Shown here: in pieces, positions 11,436 through 23,810 of the stretch
Layout: each line of letters begins with the position of its first letter
Position numbering within the stretch: the first letter of the stretch is position 1
Assembly: GCA_038373885.1 (NCBI GenBank)
Contig: JAWZYV010010311.1
Location: 1-64,000, forward strand
DNA from: Cheiracanthium punctorium
Lineage: Eukaryota; Arthropoda; Arachnida; Araneae; Cheiracanthiidae
DNA: 64,000 nucleotides
Reading direction: 5' to 3'
Notes under the pieces: generated by a model
What the model was told of the DNA's origin: nothing
The model's input: only the letters and a program-made list of their open reading frames with translations
Databases searched by the model: none
Translations under genes and position numbers: made by a program

Positions 11436-13468
11436 AATGTCAGAGGGGGGGGGGAGGGGCTCCCCAACACCCTCTCAGTAAGGCTCCTGTGCAGGAAGGG
11501 GGGAGGTACTTTGGAAGGCTAGGCCAGGAGGCTTTGGAGGTAAGGCCAGGACTTTGCTTTGACTGTAAACTTGACAGAAGTAGCATTAACTAAAGTAACT
11601 CAGTAAACTAAAACAGAAAATCAACAATCTTCTGTTTTCTTTCAGTTTCTTCCCAGTAGAATTGCAGCAGAAAAACGGAGTTGAAAATGTTGAACTTTTC
11701 TGTTTCTGTCCTGTTTTTCCATCATGTGCTAGCACATGAGAATTCGCTTATGTCCAGCCAGAAAACACAAAGGTGTCACGGCTCGATGCTGAAGCACCTA
11801 TGACAAAGGTTGTAATGTATTCTTATTGTTGCTACTTTAATGCAATTTAAAAAAAGGAGGAAAAAAAAATTCTTTAAAGAAATGTTTATGTATTTGAAAC
11901 AGAACTCCACCTTCAAAGATTTCTAATTAATGTTGCAAATTCCATATTTCTCTCTTCCTACGAAAATCTTTCTAACCCAGAATCTATGTTTATGTTTTTT
12001 TAATTTCATGTGTTCTAATCAGAGTCACAAGATTGATAAAATGCAAGCTCATTATAGCAAGATAGTAACCGCTATCCATGTATATTTTTAATACATTTTT
12101 ATCCATGCAATATTTTCCATGTAACAGCATCTATTGGTTATATTGCGGAAGTTATATCGTGGTAAGGAAATGCAATGTATGTTTACACTGCCATTTTTAA
12201 ACATCAATGACTTACGTTTTAACTTAGAGAAATTTAAAAGTAAGTTTACAAAATTTAGTTTCTTAAAGTTTTGCAGCTTTTAGGAATAAAAGGTAAGTGA
12301 AAAAAATGTCATTTCCCCCTAACATTGAGGAGATTTCTCTGATCAGTCCTGCACTGACTTCCTTTAAAATGGGGAGATTTTGCCAATCAGTCATGCACCA
12401 ACTTACTTTAAAGTGGGGAGATCTCTCTGATCAGTCGGCTAAGTGTTGAGAATGTTGGTTAAAAATCAAATTAAAAAAACAAATAATGGAATAGAAAAAA
12501 AAAAAACTGAAAAGTTTACCTTTGCAAGTGTTGACAAGGTAGTTCCAAAATAATCATGATTAATGTTGAAAATGTCAGACACAATGTCGCTGATTTTGCC
12601 TTGAGCTAAAAATAATATTACAGCATACATAAATGTTGTACTTATTCAAACCTATTCAATGTGATTTAACAGACACATAGATTGAATTAAAAATTATTTT
12701 ACAAATCTGAAAGAAATAAAACATTAACATTTAAAAATAATCTGGTTTTAAGGCTATTGTATCTATTTTGCAGTTTATTTTTTTTGCACTTGTGTTCTGA
12801 TGTAAAATACCCGGGTTTTATAATTTGGGATAAAAATTCATAAATATCCAAGTATTTATGAATTTAATTGAATATGGTCAAAAATGTCAGAATTATAATA
12901 AATATATTTTTTTGAAATTCATAAATATCAATGGGTTTTAGAAGGTTTATCACACAAAACTCTTGTTATTATTCTAGCTACATCTGAATAATATATAATT
13001 CATTCTCTGATCCATTCAGTTGTGATGTAATGCTGTGTTAATAGCACCCAGAGCGTTAACAATTTAATTATACTGATTTTTAAAATAATAATCAATTAAT
13101 GCATGAGCTTTTGCACCCGAAAACTCATGATCGGGAAAGCATGACTGGGCAGAACACCTCTTGTCCTGACGTTGTTGGGCTGTTGCAACATTTGTGCATT
13201 TAGTTTAGTAGTTAATGGATATTTGGAAACAAAAAAACCAGCTTAGTGCTTGTATGATTTTAATAGGTGTAAAAAATAGCTACATAAATAATTCTTCAGA
13301 AGGAATCAATTAATGTTTTCACTTAAACAAATGAAATTAATTCCAATATTATGGATTCCCCAAAATTATAAATTATTTGATTGGTGACATAAACTTTGCC
13401 TTACAGATACTCATTTTAAGTTGATATATAGCATAACTGCAAAATAATGACATAAATTTAGGCTCAAA
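11436..13468. other. Non-coding DNA with a short tandem repeat
   Basis: Positions 12331-12442 hold about 2.5 copies of a 44-bp repeat (GGGGAGAT...TGATCAGTC...CTTTAAA) at 12331, 12375 and 12419. A G-rich tract lies at 11444-11520. No gene was recognised. Confidence 0.4.
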
Positions 13469-13980
13469 GTGCATGAGAGATATGTTTCTAAGCACAAGCT
13501 TTCCAAATCTTCTATTGCCTCACATTGTTGGAATTCTAATCATCATTTTCAGTTTTCTAAGGCTAAGATATTGTGCACGCCTCAGTCTTTGTTCCATCTT
13601 GATTTTTTGGAAAGTTTTTTCCATTATCCAGCACTTGGAACATCTTGTGAACGATGGTTCTTCCGTTCCTTTCGTTCATTCTGCTCGGAAGCTGCTGTTG
13701 TAAGGTTCTATTTACTTTCTTCCTCTACTCCCCCCTTTTCTTTTGCTACCTTTTTTTCTTTTTCTTTTTTTATTGTTATTATTATTTTTATTATTGTTAT
13801 TATTATTATTTATTTATGTATTTTTGCTTGTCCTTCTTTTATTTTCTTTTTATCCCTTCCCCTTTTTTTCCTCCATGGTTTTGTTTTCCTTTTCTTTTTT
13901 CCTGGTGGCAACATGTTTGTTTGTTTGTTTTTTTCAGTTCCCTCTGTTTAGTGAAATGAAGGGCTTTGACCTATGAAGGT
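13469..13980 (+). pseudogene. Penelope-like element, C-terminal fossil
   Basis: The frame from 13469 reads SSIASHCWNSNHHFQFSKAK then DFLESFF, matching the end of the GIY-YIG nuclease region of Penelope-like elements, where a His/Cys-containing ALAEHC-type segment precedes the catalytic Glu (here in DFLES). A frame change near 13620 continues as HLVNDGSSVPF, the usual family tail. Everything upstream (reverse transcriptase and GIY motif) is missing. The following 13700-13960 is a pyrimidine-rich low-complexity tract. A GACCT/AGGTC stem followed by GAAACG lies at 13969-13986. Confidence 0.6.
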
Positions 13981-13986
13981 CGAAAC

Positions 13987-15371
13987 GATCGTATCGTGTT
14001 ATTAGTAACATTTTATGCGTGTTTTTTTTCGCAAAGTTTTTATTTATTTTAATTAACATACATATCACCAAAAAAATATAAAGGTTGTCAAGTGATGGCA
14101 AATACTAAGTCAGGTATCAGCAATCTTTTGAAAGTTAGGGCTAAAATTTAGGATATTAGCAAAGTCGTGAGCCATATAATTGGGATTTATATGGGGGTTT
14201 TGATATGTTCTGTGGGCCGGAGGTTTCTCATATGTGTACTAAATGATGAATGTGCGATTTGAATTTGGCTATAGATCTGTTTTATGTACATAGATTATCA
14301 AATGACTCCTTAAATTACAGAGATTATTACAATCATTTCAAACTCCAATGCTTTAAGCTAAAAACAAACTCTAATAAATTGTACTTGGTGTTACATTTGG
14401 CATAAATATTAGTTTATTTTTTGTACACCCATGCACATGCTTGTAATTCGATTTTCAAAAAATCCTTTCTTAGCAAATACCTAGCTAAAATAACATATAC
14501 ATGCCAATTTCCAAGTTTCCAAGGTTTTGTAGTTTTTGAGGTCTGATGATGAACCAGTGATATTTTGATTAATTATATATATAGATATAGATTAGATTAG
14601 TTCATTAATACTTGAAAATTTAAATATCAGTGCATATTAGTGTGAATGTGTTCAATGTTATGTCTATCAGATTCTCTTGAATTACATAAAACTTCTTGCA
14701 TTAAAAAAAAAAAAATGCTGCAATGATTGAATTAAAACTAAAATTGGATTTTGAAAGTAGTGTGATAGCTAATGTCAAAAACAGAAGACCAATTTTCGTT
14801 AAATTTGGTATGTGAGTTATTTTGGTGTCAATAAGGAAAAATTTACAGAAAAATTAAGAAAAAAAATATTCTCAACAGTTCTGGCAAGATCAAAATTTAT
14901 CAAAAAAGCTTATCTTTGATTTGAAAAATAGAAGAATACCAAATTTAAAATAGATAGGATAATAGTTCTTTTTGTATTATAAGCTTTCTGAGACCCAGTT
15001 TAACTTTTCTTCACAGATAATATAATATCCTCTACATGAAACATTAATATAAGAGGAGCCGTTCTCAGCAAAACAATGTGAAAAGTTACTGTAAATGCAC
15101 TTGCAGAAATTCTGTATGATTTCAGAAATCTATCCAATTCTGATGCCAGGAATATGTGTTTTGAAAATGCGTAGAATTTCTTTGTGAGTGTGTTTCGAAA
15201 TTATTCACACTGAAAATAATCTGTACACAAGGATGAATATATTGAACATTTCAGTGGTCCTATTAGAAATGAACTGCTTTTCAATTTCAAATACAATTGA
15301 CATCATTTTTATGTCATGCATGTAAATTTGCATAGTTAAATGTTCAAAAGCTTTGACAATAAAATTACATC
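13987..15371. other. AT-rich non-coding DNA
   Basis: No gene, TIR or LTR was recognised. Confidence 0.4.
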
Positions 15372-16260
15372 ATGAGCAAGATATTTTGCAAACATGGACT
15401 AGGATTAAAGGATGTGTGCATAACTTCTGAATTTTTCACTTTAAGCATAAAGAAACCCAACATCAATTTAGTTTATAAAGATAAAATTATGTACAGGACT
15501 GACCGTGTTACTTACCTGGGTATAACCCTTGATATTAAACTTAACTGGACTAAACAAACAAATAAAGTGGGTGAAAAGGTGACAAGTAAATTTAACTTGT
15601 AGAGAATAGCTGGGGTAAAATGGGGAGCTTTCCAAAGTGTTCTTGTAACTCCTACCTTAGACCAGTTTTTGACTATGGGGCCAAGCTTCTTCTTACTGCC
15701 TATAACAGTGCTCAGTTAAAAATAGACATTGCATAAAACAAGGCATTGAGACTCATTATTGGAGCAAGCTAACTCAACTCCTGCTGCTTCTATGCAATTA
15801 CAAAGTGAAAGTTAGAGTTTATCTGATAGATTAACCTACAGTGCCTTACAACTTGGTGAGAGATTGCTCAGAAAAGAATTTCTCTGGCACAGTTACATCA
15901 ATTCTTAGATTAGACTCAAAACACGGCATCTTGTTTGAGATTCATTGACTTTGATGTTTCGGATCTCAGACAGCCCATCTTTAAATTGTCTAGGTACTTT
16001 AAATTGCTACTGCTAAATTGAACTTGGTTCAGCCTATTTATAAGCATATTTCTTGACAGACTAAGTTAGCTTCTGCTCTGGCTACTATTCATGAGAGGTA
16101 ACTAATTTAGGACTGGCTTCAAGTTTATACTGATAGACCTGCCACAGCTTCCCCAGGCAGGGCTGAGGCTGGTGCTTAGCTGAAATTTTTCAATCTTAAA
16201 GAACCTCTCAACAGGGCCTTATCATCACATGGGCAATTGGACAGGCTGAGGACCCCAGAT
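15372..16260 (+). pseudogene. Jockey-like non-LTR retrotransposon: RT thumb and RNase H start
   Basis: The first frame contains VTYLGITLDIKLNW, the conserved stretch after the reverse transcriptase core in jockey-clade ORF2 proteins, then in shifted frames RIAGVKWGA, LRPVFDYGA and KALRLIIGA. Near 16120 the phrase VYTDRPATASPGRAEAGA corresponds to the start of an RNase H domain, whose first catalytic Asp is kept although the usual TDGS reads TDRP. Several stops and frameshifts interrupt it. The catalytic FADD-type core and the endonuclease are absent: only the 3' part of ORF2 survives. A further RNase H piece of the same kind of element lies at 21661. Confidence 0.7.
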
Positions 16261-17224
16261 TTGAAATATTTCAAAATTGTTCATAAAAAATTCCTCTACC
16301 AATAGTTTGAAATTTTTTTTTGAAAATATTTATTAATAGAGATTTATGTCAAATTTGAAATTAATTTTGAAATTATGAAGTTTTCTCATTGTTTACTAAA
16401 ACACTGCTGTTTTTTTCTAACTTTTCATAGTTTACGTTTCTTATTTATAAAAATTGGCCTATCATTTGACTGCATTCTGACTTCGAGATTTATCTGATAT
16501 ATAATATCTGGTTATGAATTTTTTTTTTATTATGCTGAGTATAGAGTTCATTGTGCACATTTTGTTTTCAATGACTAAAGTTCATATATAACAGTACTGT
16601 GTGTTTACAAGGGGTCACATGACATTTTAATACATATAACAAGTCCATTCTTGAAACCTTGGGCCATCTTTGTATAATCGGACCAGCCAGTTATTAGGTC
16701 TAAATTGATCTTATTCTGATGTGGTCCAATTAACTGGAATCGACTAAATATGATTTTAGAAAATTTTGTTAATTTATAATTGGATTTTGAGCAGTAGAGC
16801 CACCCAAAATGTCTGAAGTTTCAGAAGGCGCAATGATGAAATAATCAAGGCCTGTCTCTCAGTACCTGGACAGATAATTTTGATTTGGGATGCAATGGAT
16901 ATCCGGCAAACATGCTGCATCTGGCAATATGCCAGATAATTGGCAGTAGCTGGATATATAAAATATCTAGCAGTACATCTGGCCCAAAATTATATTTTGA
17001 GAAATAACATAAATGAACTTAATAAATGAATAAATTCTAAAAACTGCAATGATAAAAAATGAGTAAAAACAATGTTTTATGAAAATGTTTTGTTTTTGCT
17101 ACTTTTCAGAATATATTTATATATTTTTATCATGCATAGAAAACTGAAAAAAAAAAAAAGCTAAATACTTCTATCCTTTTTTTTTTTTTTTTTTTTTAAA
17201 GATTGGTAAATCATGGTGCAAAAA
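16261..17224. other. AT-rich non-coding DNA
   Basis: No feature was recognised apart from homopolymer runs (A run near 17147, T run at 17179-17197). Confidence 0.4.
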
Positions 17225-17898
17225 CAGTACCGTAATTTATGGAAGAAACTCCGCACCCACGAAAATGAGCTTAGTTAGCTAGAAAATCATCATAAACGCC
17301 GTACCCGGCATAAAAGCCGCAGCCGCGATCGTTGGTGAGGGGGGGGGTGATCGTGCAGAAGAAGTCAATGCCAGATAAAATTCAATTTCTAAAATAATTT
17401 CTTAATTAACAAAAAATAAATAAATAAAAAATATGTTGCATTACTTATTAGACCTAATTTATTAGAAAAGCTATTAAGTTGATCGGATATATTTCGGGAG
17501 AAATTGGAAAAACGGTAAAAAAAAAAAAAAAAAATCTCCTTTTTTCTCCCCCTTCCCATAGAATGTTTTAAAGTATTTACCGCTATTTTACGAAGCTTAC
17601 GATTTCTATTTTCAAATACTCAGATATCAATGTTCATATTCACAAAGGCGAATTTATAGAAATAAAAAAATAAGTTCTAAAAACCTTCTTGCATACGCAC
17701 AAAGTTCGGACAGACTACCAGGCGCCATTAAAATGAAAACAGCAATCGATGTGTGAGAAGAGGCTCCAGTTAAAAGTAAACATTTCCTCCCCCCCCACGG
17801 ATCGCCAGCTGTTGATTACGTAATGAGCTTGCTTGAGCAAATTGATGTTTTAAACTGAATGTTGTGTAACAACACTTGATTGCTCTATTTATTTATTA

Positions 17899-17981
17899 CT
17901 AGCTGTGTGCCCGTTCTTCGCACGGTAGGAAACGAAAATTTTCCTTACATGTGTAATTCGAATTTATTCGTGATGTGGAAT

Positions 17982-18019
<38 letters not shown>

Positions 18020-20310
18020 CAAAATTATGTGACTCTTGACGTAAAGTTTGCGGCATGAGTACTAGCTTGGCATCATTGCAGCATAATGACTCAAAAAACT
18101 ACGTCAGTGTCATTCACTATCAAAAAAGTGGAAAGCTTAATGGTTTGCAGGGAACTCCTGGCTTCCAAAATGTCTTATTTCTAGATCATACTGTTTTTAG
18201 GTTCAAAGTTGTAGCATTAAATACCTAAGACACTACATGAAATGGACAACCATTTCTTTCTTTCCGAACATATACCATGTAAGGAAAGTATTATAATCAT
18301 GATAAAATTCGACTTCGAGATTTTGATGTATTTACACGTTTTGAGGTCTTCTGAATTCATTTATGCTATTTTCAAGAGATGTTTTTTAAAATAGCTGCGC
18401 ACCCGCTCTTCATACGGGAAGAAGCGAATATTTTACTAAAATCATATATCTGCATGTGACAAAACAGAATTTCATTTTTTTAAAAGTTCAAGTAGTCTCC
18501 TCTGTTGAAATTACTGCGGGACATATTAACGCAAATTAGAATTATTTTCGTTTAGTTGGTTGCAAGACAACCGTTGAAAAAGGATAAACACCTTTAATTT
18601 CATGAAATATTTATTAGCATGCTATATTGTGATTTGTTCATATTATCCTTTCAAATCTAATAATACTACCTATTACGTACATTAATACTATCTATCTTAG
18701 CTTCTCCCTCTTCAAAGCTGGTTTAAACAGCTTGGATTATTTGGCCCCAATGGGATCTTTTGATTCTATGGCGATTCTTTGCAATTTACGCATTAGCATA
18801 AATAATGATCATTTCACATAATGGTTGCCATTAAGGAAACTCTCCATATATATTTAATTTATGCATAGTTTTATAAGATTAGCGTATTTAGTGCCGCAAA
18901 CCATTTCATCTTACCTTGGGGAGAAAATATCCAAGGCGGTGCCATTTTATATATCCATTTATCTAATATAGCGATATCTTATATATCCTCCATAGTCCTG
19001 TCTCCTGAAAAACATCAAACTGTGTAATCTCGAAGAGCTAATTATTCCCGCTTCAGTTGTAACAGGGCATTAGAGTTGCAGAGTTTACAAATTTCACCCA
19101 TTTTTTAAATTTATGACGTCACTGTTTATCTGCCGCAAAGGATACCCCGGTTGGTTGAGGGAGTTGATTTCGATATTTCGCATTTTAGTTTTCAAACGGT
19201 ATCATTAAAACTTTGCTTTATGTAGGACCGCTATGAAGGAACGTAATTCAACGTTAAACTAAAACTATATTCGCAACATGTATGCATATGTTAGGCAACG
19301 CCTGTGCCATAATTAAATGGCAAAAATTAAAAAAGTAAATAGAAAAATTTTAATACATCGCTCTTTAAAACGAACTTTGTAACTTTTAAAATGAACATTT
19401 TCATGTGCGTTAAGACATTTCAGTTTTTAAATAAGCAACGGATTAAAATACCACTTCTAATAATAGTAATCGTGAATTTCTTAGTTTATTTCGTTTATTT
19501 CTACAGTAAATTTTAATCAAAATATCGTCTCTCTGTGTTGAAAAAAGATCGGGAATAAATGAGTTAAAATTGTGGCGTAATATTTACGTATCTTAAAACA
19601 TTTGACGTCATAGATCCTCACTTGCGAATTGAAATTCCGATATCCTATCTTAAAAACTCCATTGGTTGAAAAAAAACCTTTTTTCTAATCCTTTTTGTGG
19701 CAGCAACCCAGCATAGATTCTTGTGCCACGATCGCAATGTAATGAATGGCATAAGATCGCGTTGATGCTATTAAATTCTAAACATTAGGTTGCATTAAAA
19801 TTCGTAAAAAATCATCTAATTGACATAACTTTTTTGTTTTCATTTTAAAAGAGGGAGAAAAAAATGTTTCACGATTTGTCAAAGTATCAAAAAGTTATGA
19901 CGGATAGAATTCAAGATGCGACAGTTTTAAAATTATTTTATGAAAAATTCGCCAAAACAGATGCTTAGTAAAAGAATTCCTAAAAATCGGTAAATCATGT
20001 TACATATTCAGAACAAACTGTTTTTAAAAGAAAATTTTTTCCTCTATCCGATGATACAAATGCTGTTTTGCTGCGAGCATAATTTCCGCCGTTATTATGA
20101 ATTAGGTGAGAAAAAACGCGAAAAATTGCATAAAACATAAAATAAAAAAAATTCTAGGTCGAATTTTGAAAAAATCGCTTCGAGGTGCACAACTACATAT
20201 TTACATCTTCCCGAGTACCAAATTTGGTGTTTCTAGGTATAGCTGTTTGTCCGTAACGCTGCCGACAGACACACACACCCACAGACTTCTTCTTTTATAA
20301 TAAGTAGAGA
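17899..20310 (-). mobile_element. Helitron copy B (2,412 bp) with two 3' ends
   Basis: On the minus strand it starts TCTCTACTTATTATAAAAGA (20310) and ends CAGCTAG at 17899 with a CCGT/ACGG hairpin (17911-17925) just inside. Inserted between A and T: copy 2 of element U carries the uninterrupted site (ttatta|cttttgatatt), so there is no target duplication. A second 3'-like end, with CCCG/CGGG hairpin (18402-18418) and CTAT in place of CTAG (18391-18394), lies 492 bp inside. The segment between the two ends includes 18262-18395, homologous to 27370-27490. No Rep/helicase gene is seen. Confidence 0.8.
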
Positions 20311-20479
20311 TTTTTGATATTTATAACATTGGGATTTATTTTAAAAGCACTCAGCATTTCTTGAGCATACCAATTAGTTGGCAGTGTTTATTCAATAGAG
20401 TTTTCCTGCACAGGGCGCAAAGCCGCACGGCGATAAAAAAAAAAAAAACTTTTAGATTAACTTTTTCTTTTCTTTTTTT

Positions 20480-20525
20480 TTCGGGGGGGGGGGGGGAGGG
20501 GGAGGGTGGGGAGTGGGGGAAGGGT
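20480..20525 (+). other. Extreme G tract
   Basis: A run of about 16 G followed by several G-triplet blocks. It could form a quadruplex on the plus strand. It sits in element U copy 1 and is replaced by a short C/A-rich run in copy 2. Confidence 0.5.
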
Positions 20526-21104
20526 TAAACTCGCACCGGGCGCAACATAGACTAATTTTGGCTGAAATTCAGTATTTTAAGAGCAATAGAGGTTCATGTG
20601 AAGAACGGGTGCATTTAATAGAGGGTAGTGCACTTTTGCGGTATTTTACAGAACTTTAACCCTTCAAAAGATATATTCAAAACTTCATTAAAATTTAATT
20701 ACAGTTCTAAAATGTAGATGTAAAAGATATACTTCTATTTTTTTTTCTTTTTACTTAATTGAGGAGACATCAGTTGGATGTATGAAGCCATCCACTTCAG
20801 AGCACTGGACATGGAGCCATCTCAGGGAGCTCTGACTTTCTCCAAAACTGAATCAAAGATTAAACCTCTTTTCTATGGGGGTAGGTTCGCATTCTGATTC
20901 GCTACGCTGTGATCTGTGCACGCTAAAGAGTACGTGCCGGTGGTGGCGCCATCTTTTGAGAAAACTATCACTAAACGAATTTTTCGATTTTTCGTTGAAG
21001 ATCGGCTAAAAAAAATTAAAAATATTGCAAACGCCGCACATACTATTTTTGAACTTTTAAACTCATAAATGCCGTGGCGTTTCTTCAATAAATTACGGTA
21101 ATTG

Positions 21105-21660
21105 TTATGCATTTTTTGTTAGAATTCAGTATTTTTTCTTACCCCCCCCCCTAATTTTGGTAAAGTAAGGAAATTTGTTACATTCATTTTTCAACAGTTG
21201 AATGAAGATGTTTTTCTTTCAAATACTGATTTTGTAAGATATTCATCTAACTCTTGAAGTGGAGGGCTGATTCATTAGAAATATTGTTATTTGCATCAAC
21301 TTCAATTGCAATGGAGCTGGTACTTATATCATGAAAACAATTCCATAAATATTTCGATTTTCTAATAAAATGATTTGAAACCGATGAGAAAAAGTTTGGC
21401 CAGATACCGAGTATACAGCCAAATTGATAATCCATTGTGTCGCTATCTTGACAGCAAATTTTTTGCAATTTTTATGGCTATTCGGGCTATTACTGAGATT
21501 CCTCACCAATACTTTTTCCTTCTTGTTTACACATAGGCTGCAACATTGATTATAGTCTATTCACATCAGAGACTGACTTACGATGATAGTCTATAAACGT
21601 TGTCCTTCTTGTTTACATGCAGCCTGCTATATTGATTATAGTCTATTTATCATCAGAGAC
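21105..21660. other. Unassigned DNA with a tandem duplication
   Basis: Two copies of an 86-bp unit (TCTTGTTTAC at 21521 and 21607, followed by TTGATTATAGTCTATT and CATCAGAGACTGA). Minus-strand open frames at 21247-21509 have no recognisable domain. Confidence 0.45.
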
Positions 21661-22215
21661 TGAGTAAAGAGCTTACAGATTCATTTCTTTGTACTGGTAG
21701 AGAGGTCGTACTCGAACTGATTCCAAGCTATCAGAGTATGACTTTTCTACCAGTACTGGGTCGCCATAAATATTTAGGTCTGGAGATTTATGGTAACAAG
21801 CAAGCAGACTTATTGGACAGAGACCTCGATAATACATCCACTTGTCTCCTGATCCCTCTTTGAAATGGTAAGTGACTTCTCAGGAGCAATATTCGGCGAA
21901 GAATTTCCTCTCTTTGAGACATGGCCAATGGAAAAGCATGGGCTTGTCTACTTGATGACCTAACTTGAATGCAGTTTCCCCCCCTCCCTAGAGTTGACGA
22001 GGGAACATCTTTCAGAGTCATTACTAGACATGATTATCAACAGACTCATCTGTTTTGGATTGGCTTTGCAACTAGCCTAATCTTCACTCAGCAATACTGT
22101 GCAGATGACAGGGGACCATCTTTTTAGATGACCCTCCCTTCTTGATATTTGCTGTTGTGATAATTTTGGCGTACTTTCTCATTCTGGTGCTACCTCCCTG
22201 TCGAAAGTGTCTTAT
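21661..22215 (+). pseudogene. Jockey-like element: end of RNase H and ORF2 tail
   Basis: Reading from 21661, VVLELIPSYQS is followed by IYGNKQADLL, matching the last part of an RNase H domain, where the Asp of the GNxxAD motif is catalytic. Later, in shifted frames, come SNIRRRISSL, DMANGKAWACLLDD and a Cys/His tail ending near PSLLDICCCD, typical of arthropod jockey-like ORF2 ends. It contains stops and frameshifts. It may be the same family as 15372-16260, but they are separate insertions 5 kb apart. Helitron C is inserted just downstream. Confidence 0.6.
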
Positions 22216-22228
22216 ATTTAAGAAAATA

Positions 22229-23810
22229 CTAGCTGAGTACCCGTTCTCCGCACGGTAGGAAAAGAACATTTTCGTTACACATATAATTCGAATTAAACCC
22301 AGTGATGTGGAATCTAAAAAAGTGAAAAATTATTTAAATCATGATGAAACATTGACGTTATGAGTGCAAATCTGAGATAACTGCAACATGATGGCACAAA
22401 AACTATGTCAGTGTCACTGGCGATCAAAAAAGAAGCAACTTCTCTTGGATGACCTTGCCCAGGCTTTTTCTCGATGGATCTGGTATCATGGAACTGCTTC
22501 TATAAGTTGCACACGACGCTAGGCGTTAAATTAAACTCTCTACAAATCTGGAGACTATCCTGCTTACAGTCTCCACACATAGTATCTAGGTCAAGGGGTG
22601 GGGGTGTCCTACGTGGGGGGTCTTTCTAAGGGTTCCTAACTCGTATTTACGCTACATTTTGGAGGAAACCAGCCATATATGTTTCCTAACATATGCATGT
22701 TGCGAGTACAGTTTTATTTTCCGAACGGGATACAGGAAAACTCCGAACGGTTAGACACGACCTGTTTTGATCCAGAAACCTTCCGTCTCCCAGTTCAGAA
22801 CGCTATGCGCTCGGCCACTGGTTGGACTAAGTCATTGCTAGGGGAATATTATAAGCACATGGGACCTTTCTTGTATACATGGCGATTCTCTATCTCTACC
22901 TAAACACATTCTTTTTGCACTCCTTATGCTACGACCTATTTTTGAAAAACAACGTTTTCCAGACATGACTGAAATGCCTATTGCTTTCTGTACACAAAAA
23001 AACAAGCGATCATCAATGTTGCTTAAGTAGTTAAATAGATAAATTGACCTAAATAGATTGATAGATAAATTCACTTTAGTACCTACTCAAATACTAATAT
23101 ATAAAATCCTTGAGAGATTTACCCGAAAGTAATTGCACTACTTTGTCCAATTCAAATAACGCTTCATCAAAGATGTTTTGGTCAAATTGAACAGCATCGC
23201 ACTGTAAAGCACGTTTTATTTTTATTTTACTGGATGGAGAACATCGATAGACGCGTGCGATCTCTTCAAATTATACAATGCGTGATGTCAAATTGCCGTC
23301 ACTGGAACTCTTCTGGGGAATTTGATTAGTAGATGGAAGTTTATTATCTCGCTCGTAAAGCAAATTTTATTATCGAATGCATTTTTTAAGTCTTGCATTA
23401 AAATGACGTCAGTTTCGCTCGTGAAATTTAACTTAAATTATTGAAAGTAAAGTAGTTATTTTCATGTTTTAAACTGATCTACTTTTATCGGATATAAACA
23501 CTTTCATGTATAGATGGTGAGTCACGTGACTATTTAAATTACAAAGATTTGATAATCTGATCATGTGAAATAAAACCGCTTATACAAATTCGTGTGGTTT
23601 AACCTGAAAACCTTATTGCAAAGGTGTAAATATTGTCTTTTTCTTCGACACACGTGCATATTATTGTTGTACCGCGATGTATTATACATATAAACCTTTC
23701 TCTTGAATCACTCTATCTATTGCTGCAAACTGCATTAAAATCCGTTGAGTAGTTTAAAAGATCCAAGCGAACATCGAGTGGAAGTGACTTCATTTTATAC
23801 TATGTAAAGA
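22229..23810 (-). mobile_element. Helitron copy C (1,582 bp)
   Basis: On the minus strand: 5' TCTTTACATAGTATAAAATG (23810), 3' end CAGCTAG at 22229, with a CCGT/ACGG hairpin (22241-22255). A precedes and T follows. The first ~90 bp of the 3' end are closely similar to copy B. It carries a tRNA-derived SINE segment. No Rep/helicase coding sequence is seen. Confidence 0.75.
22735..22835 (-). repeat. tRNA-derived SINE head inside Helitron C
   Basis: On the minus strand, TGGCCGAGCGC (22808-22818, A box) and GGTTTCTGGATCAAAAC (22764-22780, degenerate B box) lie at tRNA-like spacing. It may be a SINE insertion or sequence captured by the Helitron. Confidence 0.5.

Larger units (their letters stand above)
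17225..21104 (+). mobile_element. Element U copy 1: unclassified TIR element, split by a Helitron
   Basis: The left end CAGTACCGTAATTTATGGAA and the inverted right end CAATTACCGTAATTTATTGA (21104 downward) form imperfect terminal inverted repeats of about 30 bp. A second, inverted copy at 41182-45005 is collinear with it. Subtracting the Helitron at 17899-20310 leaves about 1,468 bp, and subtracting the two insertions of copy 2 leaves a similar 1.4 kb, so both derive from the same unit. No coding region was seen. No convincing target duplication was found at either copy, so the superfamily is open. Confidence 0.7.

Noticed and set aside
13654..13976. Hydrophobic reading frames resembling membrane proteins
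   Set aside because: They are translations of a T/C-rich low-complexity tract in three frames.
13940..14000. Hammerhead ribozyme after the Penelope fossil
   Set aside because: A GACCT/AGGTC stem and GAAA are present, but the CUGANGA core cannot be found in front of it.
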